Shown in pieces: positions 51,784 through 60,909 of a stretch of DNA of 64,000 nucleotides. This DNA comes from G963662655 sp963665015 (GTDB lineage Bacteria > Cloacimonadota > Cloacimonadia > Cloacimonadales > JAIOQZ01), in contig CAXXSY010000004.1 of assembly GCA_963665015.2 (NCBI GenBank), positions 2,294,001-2,358,000 on the forward strand, given 5' to 3'. The translations under genes were made by a program, and so were the position numbers. Positions within the stretch are counted from its first letter, which is position 1. The number at the start of each line of letters is the position of its first letter. The notes under the pieces are model-generated. The model ran no database searches, was not told where the DNA came from, and saw only the letters and a program-made list of their open reading frames with translations.

Positions 51784-54700
51784 ATGGACAAAAAAGTGAA
51801 CCGTGCATTATTGCAGTACGTTACCAAGCCGAACGTGATCAAGGAAATTACCTCAACTCTGAAAAACAAAGACAGCCAGTTAATCGAGATTACTGGAGCT
51901 TCCGGCACGGGCAAGACCTATCTCTTCGAGCGCCTGAAATCGAGTTTGGAAGAACAGGATATCGCCTTCAAGGTATTTTCCGCCGAGATGTTCCGCTTCA
52001 ATCAATTCGGTAAGCTGATCCAACTGCTGAGCGATATCAGCATCGAAGAATACAAAAAACTGGTGGATCATGCAGAGCAATTCAATCTCAACAGCAAATA
52101 CGATTTCTACTATTACCTTACCGAGACACTGAACAAGGAAAAGAAGCTGAGTTCGAAGCTTATCCTGGTTGACAACTGTAATCTTCTGGATCAATACACC
52201 ATCGACTTTATCCAGTACCTCGTTCAGTACGCGCACAACAAGAAGATTCATTTCATCGCGTTCACCAACCACGAAACGTTTCCTTTTTCTCACAAGAGGC
52301 AGCTCGAGTTCCTCACTGCCGACAACATCCTGCAAGTTATCGCAACCCTCTTCCCCGGCGAGGAGGAGAAGCTCGATTCGAGTGCGGAAATCCTGCACAA
52401 TCTCACCGAGGGGAACATCTTCATCCTCGAGCATTTCCTCAATCGCTTCTTTGAAAATGGGAAAGCGCAGGCATTCGATCTCTCCAAGTATCTCGACGAG
52501 AAGATTACCACGCAGACGATCCACAGCGTTCTCACCGAATCGCTGAACCCCAAACAGCTCGACCTCGCCGTGAACATCTTCCTGCTGGATCAGGAGGCGA
52601 CCGAAGAGAAGCTGAACCTCCTTTGTAAATATACCAAAAGCGATTTGACCAAGCTGATCACGAACGACATCATCCGCGAGCGGGACGATCGCTATGCCGT
52701 CCGCAAGGCCGTCTTCTTCAAGTCGTTCTTCAAAAACATGCCGCAGGACGTGCAAAGAAAGGCGATCCGCAACATTCTGAAGAACGCGGATAAACTGGAA
52801 CTTTCAGCCCATAGCAAGGCTTTCTACCAATATCTGATCGGCGAGTACAACGCAAAACTGTGGGAGCCGATCATTAACACGCTTCGCAAAATCCTCGATC
52901 TGGAAAGCCTCCGCGAGATATACAATGCCATGATCCCTAATCAGACCCAGCCTGCGAAGCAAGTCGATATCTACAAGAATCTGGGGATTATCAACCGCAG
53001 CCTGAACCGCATCGAAGCCTCGGCGGAAAATTTCCGGCAAGCGCTCAAGCTCTGCACCGCACATCAGCTTCCTGCGGAAGAGATCGTTTACCGGCTCGCA
53101 GACAGCCTGTTTTCGATCAACTCGTCCGCCTTCGCACTCGAGATCATCCGCAAGTATCAGGGTAACGCGACAGACCCATACTGGAAGAGCAGAATGATCT
53201 TGCTTCAGACGGACATCCTGATCGATCAGGAGAAGTTCGACGAAGCGATTAAGCAGCTCGAAGACACCCAGGAAATCGCGATCACGATCAAGAACGAAAA
53301 GGTGCAAACCAACATCTTCGCGGACATCCGCAAATTCCGGGGCAAGGTATTCTACAGCTCCAACCAGTGGGAAAAGGCGGAGATGGTATTCAAGGACGCG
53401 GAGCGTCTCTACAACAAGACCGGCAATCTCGAAGGACTGGCGGCCGTCAGCAACAACATCGGTGTGATCACCATGCTCCAGGGCGAATGGGACAAGACAC
53501 TCGAATTCTTCGAGAAGAGCCTCCGTCTGGAGAAGCAACGCTTCAACCTCAACGGTATCTCGGTCTGCTACAACAACCTGGGCGCGCTGCACGAGGACAA
53601 GGGCGACTACAAAGAATCCATGGACTACCTCTACAAAGCGCTGCACATCCAGAAGATGCTCAGCGACCGCAAGAACGTGACCAACATCTACAACAACATT
53701 GGCGTGACCTACATGAACAACGCCGAATTCGACAAATCCGCCGACGCGTTCGACAAATCGCTCGAGACAGCCCTGACCTTCAACCTCACCCGCAACATCA
53801 TCGGCGCGCTGAACAACCTCGGCGCTCTCTACTTCAAGTCGGGCAACTGGTCGAAGGCGATCGAATACTACGAGAACGCCATCGAGCGCTCCAAGGAGAA
53901 CAGCTTTCTCGACGGCCTCTGCCGATCCTACAACAACCTCGGTGCAGTCTATGAGAAGCGCGGCGAATTCACCATGGCGTACGACCTCTACTTCAAGGGA
54001 CTGGAGATCGTGCCCGACCTGCAAGACGAGATTCTCAAGGCGGAGCTCTACGGCAACCTGGGCAGCATCCTGACGCACCTGCACAAATACGGAAAAGCCT
54101 ACGCCTATCTGGTGGAGAGTTACGACTTCTTCAAGAGCATCAACAGCAAGGACAAGCTGATGATCGAAGCCTGCCAGAAACAGGCGTACTACTTCATCCA
54201 GACCAGAAACTACGAAAGCGCGGTCTATTACCTCGAACACTCCATCAAGATGTCGGAAGAGACCAACAGCCGGGCGGAGATCGGTAACTCCTACTACCTG
54301 ATGGCGCTGCTCGAACGCAAGAACATCGAAGTCGCGCAGGACTACCTGAAAAAGGCGATCGAAATCTTCATCGAGACCAAGCACAACTTCGAGCTGGCGC
54401 AGGCAAACTACGAGTACGCGTGTATCCTCTTCGAGAAACAGGAGTGGGAGCAGGCGCTGCAAATCCTCGAGAACAACAAGAAGGTTATCAAGTATTTCGA
54501 TGCCATAAACTTCCTCGAGAAAAACGACATCCTGATACAGAAGATCACCAAGGAACACGCCATCGAGCTCAAGGAAAGCCGCAGTCAGGAGTCGCTCCTG
54601 AACCGCTTCTACGAGATCACCCAGAAGCTGAACACGATCACCGATTTCGACGTCCTGATCGATTCGGCGCTGGACAACCTGGTCAACCTCTCCGAGGCAG

Positions 54701-56049
54701 ACGGCGGTATCCTGTGCCTATACAGCAGCAGCTCCATTCCGGAAGCCTGGGAATATCTGATCTTCAAGAATTTCTCGATCGAAAACGAAGAATACGACAT
54801 CCTGATGCAGTACATCCAGGAAACCTATACCAAAAAGCAGGGCACCAATATCAAGCAGCCGCACGAGGCCCCGCAGTTCAACAACGTCATTTCCTTCCCG
54901 CTCATCATCCGCAACAACATCCTCGGCGTGGTATTGCTGTTCAGCATGCACGGCAGCCACTATTTCACCGAAAAGATGTACAATCTGATGAGCGCACTCT
55001 GCAACCAGATCGTGGTGATCATCGAGAACATCCGCCACAGCAATCTGGCGAAGTCGCACGCCATCATCCGCGAGGAGCTCAACGCCGCCAACTGGTTCAC
55101 CAATATCATCGGCAAAAGCGAGCGGATGCAGGAAATCTTCCAGATCATCGACAAGATCAAAAATACGCCCACCACCGTGCTGCTCGAAGGTCCCAGCGGA
55201 ACCGGCAAGGAACTCATCGCGCGCGCGATCCACTACACCAGCAACAGGCGGAACAAGAAATTCGTCGCCCAGTACTGCGGCGCGCTACCGGAAACATTGC
55301 TCGAGTCCGAGCTCTTCGGTCATGTCAAAGGGTCGTTCACCGGCGCTGCGTACGACAAGAAGGGGCTCTTCGAGATCGCCGACGGCGGTACGTTCTTCCT
55401 GGACGAGATCGCCGACATCAGCCTCTCCACGCAGGCGAAGCTACTCAGATTCCTGCAGGAAGGCGAGATCAAGCGCGTCGGCTCCACCAAGACGACCAAG
55501 GTCGACGTGCGCGTCATCTGCGCAACCAACGTCTCGCTCAGCGACAAGGTGAAGTCGGGCGAATTCCGGCTCGACCTCTACTACCGGCTCAACGTGATCA
55601 AGATCAAGGTGCCGTCGCTCAAAGAACGCAAGTCCGATATCCCGCTCCTCGGCATCCACTTCCTCGACAAGTACAACAAGAAAATGACAAAGAACGTCCT
55701 CGGCATCACCGACGAAGCTATGAAATACCTGCAAAACTGCGATTGGCCCGGCAATATCCGCCAGCTCGAAAACGAGATCGAGCGCGCGGTCACCCTCGCC
55801 GAAAACGACGCCTTCATCAAGCCGTCCGACCTCTCCGAGGAAGTCTTTAAATACGCCGAGAACGCCGAGACCGTCGATCTGCTGGGTAAAACCACGCTCA
55901 AGGATGCCGTCGAGGACATCGAGCGCAAGATGATCGTCAACGCGCTGGAATCCCGTAACTACAACCAGACTCAGGCGTCCAAGGACCTCGGACTCAGTCG
56001 GCAGGGCCTTATCAAGAAAATGAAGCGATATGGCCTCGACAAACTTTGA
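51784..56049 (+). CDS. NTPase-TPR-GAF-sigma54 activator fusion regulator
   Basis: The 1421-residue protein starts at an ATG following GAGGGGAAATC. It has an N-terminal AAA/STAND-like NTPase (Walker A GASGTGKT at 38-45, Walker B LILVDN at about 127) and a long TPR superhelix (about 380-930, with ALNNLGALYFKSGNWSKAIEY). A GAF domain (about 940-1089) and an NtrC-type sigma54-interacting AAA+ domain (GPSGTGKE at 1136-1143, GSFTGA at 1183-1188, DGGTFFLDEIADIS) follow. It ends in a Fis-type HTH (NYNQTQASKDLGLSRQGL). It should open sigma54 promoters in response to a signal sensed by the NTPase/TPR/GAF part; the signal is unknown. Its end overlaps the exonuclease-helicase gene by 20 bases. Confidence 0.9.
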   Translation: MDKKVNRALLQYVTKPNVIKEITSTLKNKDSQLIEITGASGTGKTYLFERLKSSLEEQDIAFKVFSAEMFRFNQFGKLIQLLSDISIEEYKKLVDHAEQFNLNSKYDFYYYLTETLNKEKKLSSKLILVDNCNLLDQYTIDFIQYLVQYAHNKKIHFIAFTNHETFPFSHKRQLEFLTADNILQVIATLFPGEEEKLDSSAEILHNLTEGNIFILEHFLNRFFENGKAQAFDLSKYLDEKITTQTIHSVLTESLNPKQLDLAVNIFLLDQEATEEKLNLLCKYTKSDLTKLITNDIIRERDDRYAVRKAVFFKSFFKNMPQDVQRKAIRNILKNADKLELSAHSKAFYQYLIGEYNAKLWEPIINTLRKILDLESLREIYNAMIPNQTQPAKQVDIYKNLGIINRSLNRIEASAENFRQALKLCTAHQLPAEEIVYRLADSLFSINSSAFALEIIRKYQGNATDPYWKSRMILLQTDILIDQEKFDEAIKQLEDTQEIAITIKNEKVQTNIFADIRKFRGKVFYSSNQWEKAEMVFKDAERLYNKTGNLEGLAAVSNNIGVITMLQGEWDKTLEFFEKSLRLEKQRFNLNGISVCYNNLGALHEDKGDYKESMDYLYKALHIQKMLSDRKNVTNIYNNIGVTYMNNAEFDKSADAFDKSLETALTFNLTRNIIGALNNLGALYFKSGNWSKAIEYYENAIERSKENSFLDGLCRSYNNLGAVYEKRGEFTMAYDLYFKGLEIVPDLQDEILKAELYGNLGSILTHLHKYGKAYAYLVESYDFFKSINSKDKLMIEACQKQAYYFIQTRNYESAVYYLEHSIKMSEETNSRAEIGNSYYLMALLERKNIEVAQDYLKKAIEIFIETKHNFELAQANYEYACILFEKQEWEQALQILENNKKVIKYFDAINFLEKNDILIQKITKEHAIELKESRSQESLLNRFYEITQKLNTITDFDVLIDSALDNLVNLSEADGGILCLYSSSSIPEAWEYLIFKNFSIENEEYDILMQYIQETYTKKQGTNIKQPHEAPQFNNVISFPLIIRNNILGVVLLFSMHGSHYFTEKMYNLMSALCNQIVVIIENIRHSNLAKSHAIIREELNAANWFTNIIGKSERMQEIFQIIDKIKNTPTTVLLEGPSGTGKELIARAIHYTSNRRNKKFVAQYCGALPETLLESELFGHVKGSFTGAAYDKKGLFEIADGGTFFLDEIADISLSTQAKLLRFLQEGEIKRVGSTKTTKVDVRVICATNVSLSDKVKSGEFRLDLYYRLNVIKIKVPSLKERKSDIPLLGIHFLDKYNKKMTKNVLGITDEAMKYLQNCDWPGNIRQLENEIERAVTLAENDAFIKPSDLSEEVFKYAENAETVDLLGKTTLKDAVEDIERKMIVNALESRNYNQTQASKDLGLSRQGLIKKMKRYGLDKL

Positions 56050-58861
56050 GCCCGCAGCCCATTTCATCACACTCGATATCGAAACGACCGGACTCGATCC
56101 GCACAACGACGAGATTATCGAGATTGCGGCGATTCGCACCGTCAACGGAGAGGTGACCGAGGAATTCTCCGAGTTCGTCAAGCCGACACGACCGGTACCG
56201 AATTTTATTAAAATCCTTACCAACATCACCGACGAGCAGCTCGCGTCCGGTCTCTCCTGTGATATCGCGCTGAAGCGTTTACAGGCCTTCCTCGGGGACG
56301 CACAGGTCGTCTGCCACAATTCGCCCTTCGACATCGGATTCATCAATGCGCATCTGGAAAAGATCGGACAATCCAAGCTTCATAATCCGAACCGCGACAC
56401 GCTCGAACTGGCGCGCATCTATCTCCCCTTCCTGCGCGACCACAAGCTGGGCACGGTCTGCGAGTTCTTCGGAATCGAGAATGAATCCGCGCACCGCGCT
56501 ATCCACGACGCTCGCGCCACAGCACAGGTTTTCGACAAACTGGTGCGACTCATCCTCGACGAAATGCCGCTCAAGCTCAACCACAACATCCAGCAGTTAC
56601 TGGACGTTGCAGGCAGGGAATCGGCTTCGTTCCTCGAAGAGATTGTCCTGTATCAGCAGAGATTCGCACTACTGAAGAAGACGCGGACACGGATATTCGA
56701 GGTGCCGGACAACATCCTGGAGCACAAGCCCGAGGAAACTCGTCCACTCAGCATCGAGGACATCTTCGACCAGGACGGTCGATTCTCGCGAACCTTCGAG
56801 GGCTACGAGCTCCGCGAGGGCCAGATCGAGATGGCGCACGCGGTCGAGCACGCCTTTCGAGAGAAGGAGCACCTTCTGGTCGAGGCAGGAACCGGCGTCG
56901 GGAAATCGCTGGCCTACCTGATCCCGTCCATCCGCTTCACGAACGACGATCGCAGCAAGGTCGTGGTCACCACCAACACCAAGAACTTGCAGGAGCAGCT
57001 CTTCAACAAGGACCTGCCACAGGTGGTCAGAAGCGTCGATATCCCCTTCACAGCGGTGATCCTCAAGGGACGCGACAACTACGTCTGCCAGCGCAAGTGG
57101 GGCGATCTGCATTTCGATATCCCCAGCCTGGCGCCCTACGAGGCGGACGCACTTCTGCTTCTGGAAGTGTGGATGCACTTCACGAAGACGGGCGACGTCT
57201 CCGAAAACAGCTCCTTCTCCCGAACGAGATTCCGATCCGTTTGGAAGAAGGCCTGTACCGAGCGGCATTTCTGCAACGGACGCAAGTGCGGCTCTTACAA
57301 ACAATGCTACCTGATGCGGGTGCGCAAGGCGGCGGAGCAAGCCAGTATCGTAATCGTCAACCACTCGCTGATGCTCTCCGACCTGCTCTCCAACAACGCC
57401 ACCCTCGGAGAGTACAGCAAGCTGATCATCGACGAGGCGCACAACCTGCCCGATATCGCATCCAGCCACCTCGGCGTCTCCATCGGACACACCGATCTGG
57501 TCTATTTCATCCGGCAGATTTATTCGCAACGCGGACGCTTCCAGAGCGGAATCATACCGCAACTGAAGGCCGCGGTGACCAAGAGCAAGATCGACAAGAC
57601 GACCAAAGATTTTATCCATAACAAGTGCGAAGAAATCCAGAAATCGGTCGAGTTCGACGACATGCCGGCGCTGTTCCTCGAAGCTGGACACGTCGTTGAC
57701 AAGAAGGGCTCCTACGGCAAGCTGCGCGTTCACGACAACAGCGAGCACCCGTTCATCGAGAGCGAGACGGTCAGGCTGATGAAGTTCTTCGACGCGCTCA
57801 AGAACGAACTGACGACCCTGCGCAACGCGATGACAGATATCCCGCACGAGAGCTTTGTCGATTACGACACCCACCTCACCCACCTGGACGGCGCGATCGA
57901 CCGCTGCAAAGAGTTCCTCACCGTCTTCGAGCAACTCCTCAATCCCGATTTCGCTAACACCGTCTTCTGGATGTCGTCCTTCTTTACCAAGGACCCGGAC
58001 ATCCCCAACGGCATCATCAATCTGGCGCCGCTGGATGTCGATCGGAAGCTGAAAGACCTGCTCTACGATCGAATCCCGACCATCGTATTCACCTCCGCCA
58101 CGCTGGCACTGCGCGGATCGTTCAAGTACTTCTCGAACCGCGTGGGCGTGTCGCTGATCGAGGAGACCGAGGTGCGCGAACTCGTCGTGCCATCGCCATT
58201 CAATTTCGAGAAACAGACCGAGGTCTGCGTCGCAAGCTTCCTGCCCGAGCACAACGATCGCTTCTACGCCAGCCAGGTGACCCCGCTGATCAAGGAAACG
58301 CTGCTTACCTCCCGCGTTGGCTCCATGGTGCTGTTCACCTCCTACAAGGACTTGAACGCCATGTACGAGAGTATCGGTGAAGAGATGTACCGTAACAACG
58401 TCGTGCTGCTGGCGCAGGGCAAGGGTCTCAGCCGAACCGCGATGCTGGATCAGTTCCGTGAGCACGGAAGCGCGGTACTCCTCGGGACATCCTCCTTCTG
58501 GGAAGGAATCGACGTTCAGGGCAAGTCCCTGTCGCTGCTGATCCTCTATAAGTTGCCCTTCCAGGTACCGACAGATCCTATCGTGGAAGCCTATCTGGAG
58601 CGACTCAAGAACCAGGGCAAGGACTCCTTCATGCACTACATGCTGCCCAACGCGCTGCTCAAATACCGGCAGGGCTTCGGCAGGCTGATCCGGCACAAGA
58701 CGGATCGCGGCGTGGTGATGATCCTCGACAAACGGATCGAAACGAAATATTATGGCAAATTCTTCCGGCAGATCACACCGACCCAGATACGAAGCGCATC
58801 CAATCCGGTGCAGATGGTCGATATGGTCGCCGAATGGTTTCGGAGAAATCATGACAGATAA
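56030..58861 (+). CDS. dinG: DEDDh exonuclease-DinG family helicase
   Basis: The protein has 943 residues. Residues 10-170 are a DnaQ-type 3'-5' exonuclease: Exo I DIETTG (D16, E18), VCHNSPFDIGF, and the late His/Asp in HRAIHDARAT. Residues 250-943 are an XPD/DinG superfamily-2 helicase: Walker A EAGTGVGKS (285-293), DEAH (468-471), and the late motif SSFWEGIDVQGKS, with several cysteines (YVC, KACTERHFC, GRKC, KQC) that probably hold an Fe-S cluster. The exonuclease-DinG fusion is known in Firmicutes and others. It repairs or remodels DNA, including R-loops. The ATG lies within the preceding gene and macrodomain gene overlaps its end. Confidence 0.9.
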   Translation: MASTNFEPAAHFITLDIETTGLDPHNDEIIEIAAIRTVNGEVTEEFSEFVKPTRPVPNFIKILTNITDEQLASGLSCDIALKRLQAFLGDAQVVCHNSPFDIGFINAHLEKIGQSKLHNPNRDTLELARIYLPFLRDHKLGTVCEFFGIENESAHRAIHDARATAQVFDKLVRLILDEMPLKLNHNIQQLLDVAGRESASFLEEIVLYQQRFALLKKTRTRIFEVPDNILEHKPEETRPLSIEDIFDQDGRFSRTFEGYELREGQIEMAHAVEHAFREKEHLLVEAGTGVGKSLAYLIPSIRFTNDDRSKVVVTTNTKNLQEQLFNKDLPQVVRSVDIPFTAVILKGRDNYVCQRKWGDLHFDIPSLAPYEADALLLLEVWMHFTKTGDVSENSSFSRTRFRSVWKKACTERHFCNGRKCGSYKQCYLMRVRKAAEQASIVIVNHSLMLSDLLSNNATLGEYSKLIIDEAHNLPDIASSHLGVSIGHTDLVYFIRQIYSQRGRFQSGIIPQLKAAVTKSKIDKTTKDFIHNKCEEIQKSVEFDDMPALFLEAGHVVDKKGSYGKLRVHDNSEHPFIESETVRLMKFFDALKNELTTLRNAMTDIPHESFVDYDTHLTHLDGAIDRCKEFLTVFEQLLNPDFANTVFWMSSFFTKDPDIPNGIINLAPLDVDRKLKDLLYDRIPTIVFTSATLALRGSFKYFSNRVGVSLIEETEVRELVVPSPFNFEKQTEVCVASFLPEHNDRFYASQVTPLIKETLLTSRVGSMVLFTSYKDLNAMYESIGEEMYRNNVVLLAQGKGLSRTAMLDQFREHGSAVLLGTSSFWEGIDVQGKSLSLLILYKLPFQVPTDPIVEAYLERLKNQGKDSFMHYMLPNALLKYRQGFGRLIRHKTDRGVVMILDKRIETKYYGKFFRQITPTQIRSASNPVQMVDMVAEWFRRNHDR

Positions 58862-59357
58862 GATTCAAGTGCAACAAGGCGATATCACCCGATACGACAC
58901 CGACGCGATCGTCAATGCCGCCAACAGTTCGCTTCTGGGCGGTGGAGGCGTGGATGGCGCGATCCATCGATCCGCGGGTAAGGAATTGCTGTCCTGCACC
59001 CGTCAACTGGGCGGCTGCAAAACCGGCATGGCCAAGCTCACGCCTGGATTCAAGCTTCGGGCGAAATACATCATCCACACCGTCGGACCGATCTGGCGCG
59101 GCGGGAATCACAACGAGGACGACCTGCTTCGAAGCTGCTACACCGAAAGCATACGCGTGGCAGCGGGACACGGACTGAAGACCATCGCCTTCCCCTCCAT
59201 CAGCACCGGCGCGTACGGCTTTCCGCTCGAGCGCGCGGCGAAGATCGCGATTACCGCAATCCGCGACGCGCTGGAGCAACACACCGAGATCGAAAAGGTG
59301 ATCATGGTCTGCTTCGATCAGGGAACATTCGAGCAGTATTGGAAGAATTTGGGATAG
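58851..59357 (+). CDS. ymdB: macrodomain protein (ADP-ribose/O-acetyl-ADP-ribose binding)
   Basis: The protein has 168 residues; the ATG follows CGGAGAAATC and overlaps the helicase gene by 11 bases. The macrodomain fold is clear: GDITRYDTDAIVNAANSSLLGGGGVDGAIH and the GISTGAYGFPL-like segment FPSISTGAYGFPLE, plus VCFDQGTFEQY. These proteins hydrolyse O-acetyl-ADP-ribose or remove mono-ADP-ribose from proteins or DNA. It may reverse ADP-ribosylation in DNA repair together with its helicase neighbour; this link is inference from the operon. Confidence 0.9.
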   Translation: MTDKIQVQQGDITRYDTDAIVNAANSSLLGGGGVDGAIHRSAGKELLSCTRQLGGCKTGMAKLTPGFKLRAKYIIHTVGPIWRGGNHNEDDLLRSCYTESIRVAAGHGLKTIAFPSISTGAYGFPLERAAKIAITAIRDALEQHTEIEKVIMVCFDQGTFEQYWKNLG

Positions 59358-59368
59358 AGACCCTCCCC

Positions 59369-59420
59369 CTGTCAAACTTCCGAATGTCCGAGCTTGCGAG
59401 GTCTTCCGAATGTTTGGCAG
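59369..59420. repeat. dispersed 52-bp structured repeat, copy 3
   Basis: In reverse orientation to the other copies, AACTTCCGAATG ... CTTCCGAATGTTT is enclosed by CTGTCAAAC (59369-59377) and GTTTGGCAG (59412-59420), which pair with one mismatch. It begins the repeat-rich 385-base gap between the macrodomain gene and thrC. Confidence 0.6.
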
Positions 59421-59429
59421 AGATAGAGA

Positions 59430-59510
59430 CCCTCACCCTGTCCCTCTCCCGCCAACGGGCGAGGGGACGGCAGGTGTAAGGTGGGAAGAAATGCGGACGA
59501 AAACGTCCGC
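59430..59510. repeat. CCCTCACCCTGTCCCTCTCCC-type element and GCGGACG palindrome
   Basis: CCCTCACCCTGTCCCTCTCC with GGGCGAGGGGA forms a GC-rich imperfect hairpin like widespread bacterial intergenic repeats. It is followed at 59493-59510 by the palindrome GCGGACG-AAAA-CGTCCGC that is also at 3123-3140. Confidence 0.55.
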
Positions 59511-59536
59511 GTTCCGAAGAGACTGTAGCGCTCGAC

Positions 59537-59632
59537 CTCTGTGAATTTGCATGCAAATTCGAATCTTCATCTGTGAATTTGCTTGCTAATTCGAATCTTC
59601 ATCTGTGAATTTGCTTGCAAATTCGAATCTTC
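59537..59632. repeat. three tandem 32-bp units with a perfect palindrome
   Basis: Units at 59537-59568, 59569-59600 and 59601-59632 each read (C/A)TCTGTGAATTTGC and TTCGAATCTTC around a variable centre. The first contains the exact 18-bp palindrome GAATTTGCATGCAAATTC. Without unique spacers this is not a CRISPR. A further hairpin, CCTTCTC ... GAGAAGG, is at 59657-59680. Confidence 0.85.
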
Positions 59633-59742
59633 AAAGGCGAGCATCCTTATAGCTCCTTCTCTCGCTTGCGGGAGAAGGCGGGGATGAGGGTTACAATCTC
59701 TTCTTAAACGGGTGATTAAGGGGAGTTATTCGGGAGTTTTTT

Positions 59743-60894
59743 ATGAAATACCAGTGCACAACCTGCGGCGCGAGCTACGGCGATTTCCAGTACCGATGCC
59801 CGAAATGCGCAACCGACGAGAATCCGCCCAAAGGCATTCTGAAAGTCGTATATGACTACAATGCCGTACATGATTTCTTTTCGCTTCTGCCGCTGAAATC
59901 GAATCGATACCTGTCGCCGCTGAAAGTCGGCAACACACCGCTTTACAAGCTTCATCGCGGAAAAGCCTTCTACCTGAAGGACGACGCGCGCAATCCCACC
60001 TTTTCCTATAAAGACCGCGCTTCGGACATCGTCTGCGCCTTCGCGGCGGAGAACGGCTTCGAGGTGATCGCGGCGGCATCGACAGGCAACGCCGGAAGCT
60101 CGCTGGCTGGGATCGCGGCATCCAACGGGCAGAAGGCGATCGTCTTCGCCCCGGCGTCCGCGCCGAAGAATAAATTGTTGCAAATCCTGGCGTACGGTGC
60201 GAGGCTGATACCGGTCGCAGGCACCTACGACGACGCCTTCGACCTCTGCGCACGTGCCTGCGAAGACCTCGGCTGGTTCAACCGCAACACCGCCTGGAAT
60301 CCGCTGACCATCGAAGGCAAGAAGACCTGCGCGTTCGAGCTTTATAACGATTTCCACGGCAGCGCGCCGTCCGACGTCTTCGTGCCGGTGGGCGACGGCG
60401 TGATCATCGCGGGTATCTATCGCGGCTTCGAAGACCTGCTGCTCGCCGGTCTGATCAAGCAGATGCCGCGCATCCACTGCGTGCAGTCCGAGAAAAGCGA
60501 CAACCTGATTCGCAACCTCGATAACAATGCCTTCGAGATGCGTCGATCCACCACCTTCGCGGACTCCATCAGCGTCGATTATCCGCGCAACTTCTACATG
60601 ACGCGCGATCTGATCAAGAAGTACAACGGCAACACGATCACGGTGGCCGAGGACGAAATCCGCAGCGCGATGAAGATTCTGGCGCGCGACTTCGGCGTCT
60701 TCAGCGAACCTGCTGCTGCGGCGGCGTTCGCGGGATTTTTGAGACAAAAAGACGTCGGAGAGACACCGGTCGTGCTCAACACCGGCTGCGGACTGAAAGA
60801 CACGTCGGCGTTCGCGGCGAGCTATGAAATTCCAACCGCGGTCAAACCCGATATCGAAAGTTCTTGCCTGATTCAGTCAGTTTATGCAACATAG
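59743..60894 (+). CDS. thrC: threonine synthase-like PLP enzyme with N-terminal zinc ribbon
   Basis: The protein has 383 residues. The N-terminus holds CTTCGASY and CPKCA, a zinc-ribbon of the type seen in archaeal-like threonine synthases. The PLP lysine is K90 in SYKDRAS; STGNAGSS is the phosphate loop and LNTGCGLKD closes the C-terminal part. Threonine synthase turns O-phosphohomoserine into threonine. The next gene begins 16 bases after the stop and encodes a molybdenum hydroxylase, not a threonine-pathway enzyme, so another PLP lyase or synthase role (as in some purine-catabolic clusters) remains possible. A GGAG is present upstream. Confidence 0.8.
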   Translation: MKYQCTTCGASYGDFQYRCPKCATDENPPKGILKVVYDYNAVHDFFSLLPLKSNRYLSPLKVGNTPLYKLHRGKAFYLKDDARNPTFSYKDRASDIVCAFAAENGFEVIAAASTGNAGSSLAGIAASNGQKAIVFAPASAPKNKLLQILAYGARLIPVAGTYDDAFDLCARACEDLGWFNRNTAWNPLTIEGKKTCAFELYNDFHGSAPSDVFVPVGDGVIIAGIYRGFEDLLLAGLIKQMPRIHCVQSEKSDNLIRNLDNNAFEMRRSTTFADSISVDYPRNFYMTRDLIKKYNGNTITVAEDEIRSAMKILARDFGVFSEPAAAAAFAGFLRQKDVGETPVVLNTGCGLKDTSAFAASYEIPTAVKPDIESSCLIQSVYAT

Positions 60895-60909
60895 TTGGTT
60901 GAGGTAAAT

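Noticed and set aside
59537..59632. CRISPR array.
   Set aside because: Only three adjacent palindromic units with no spacers.
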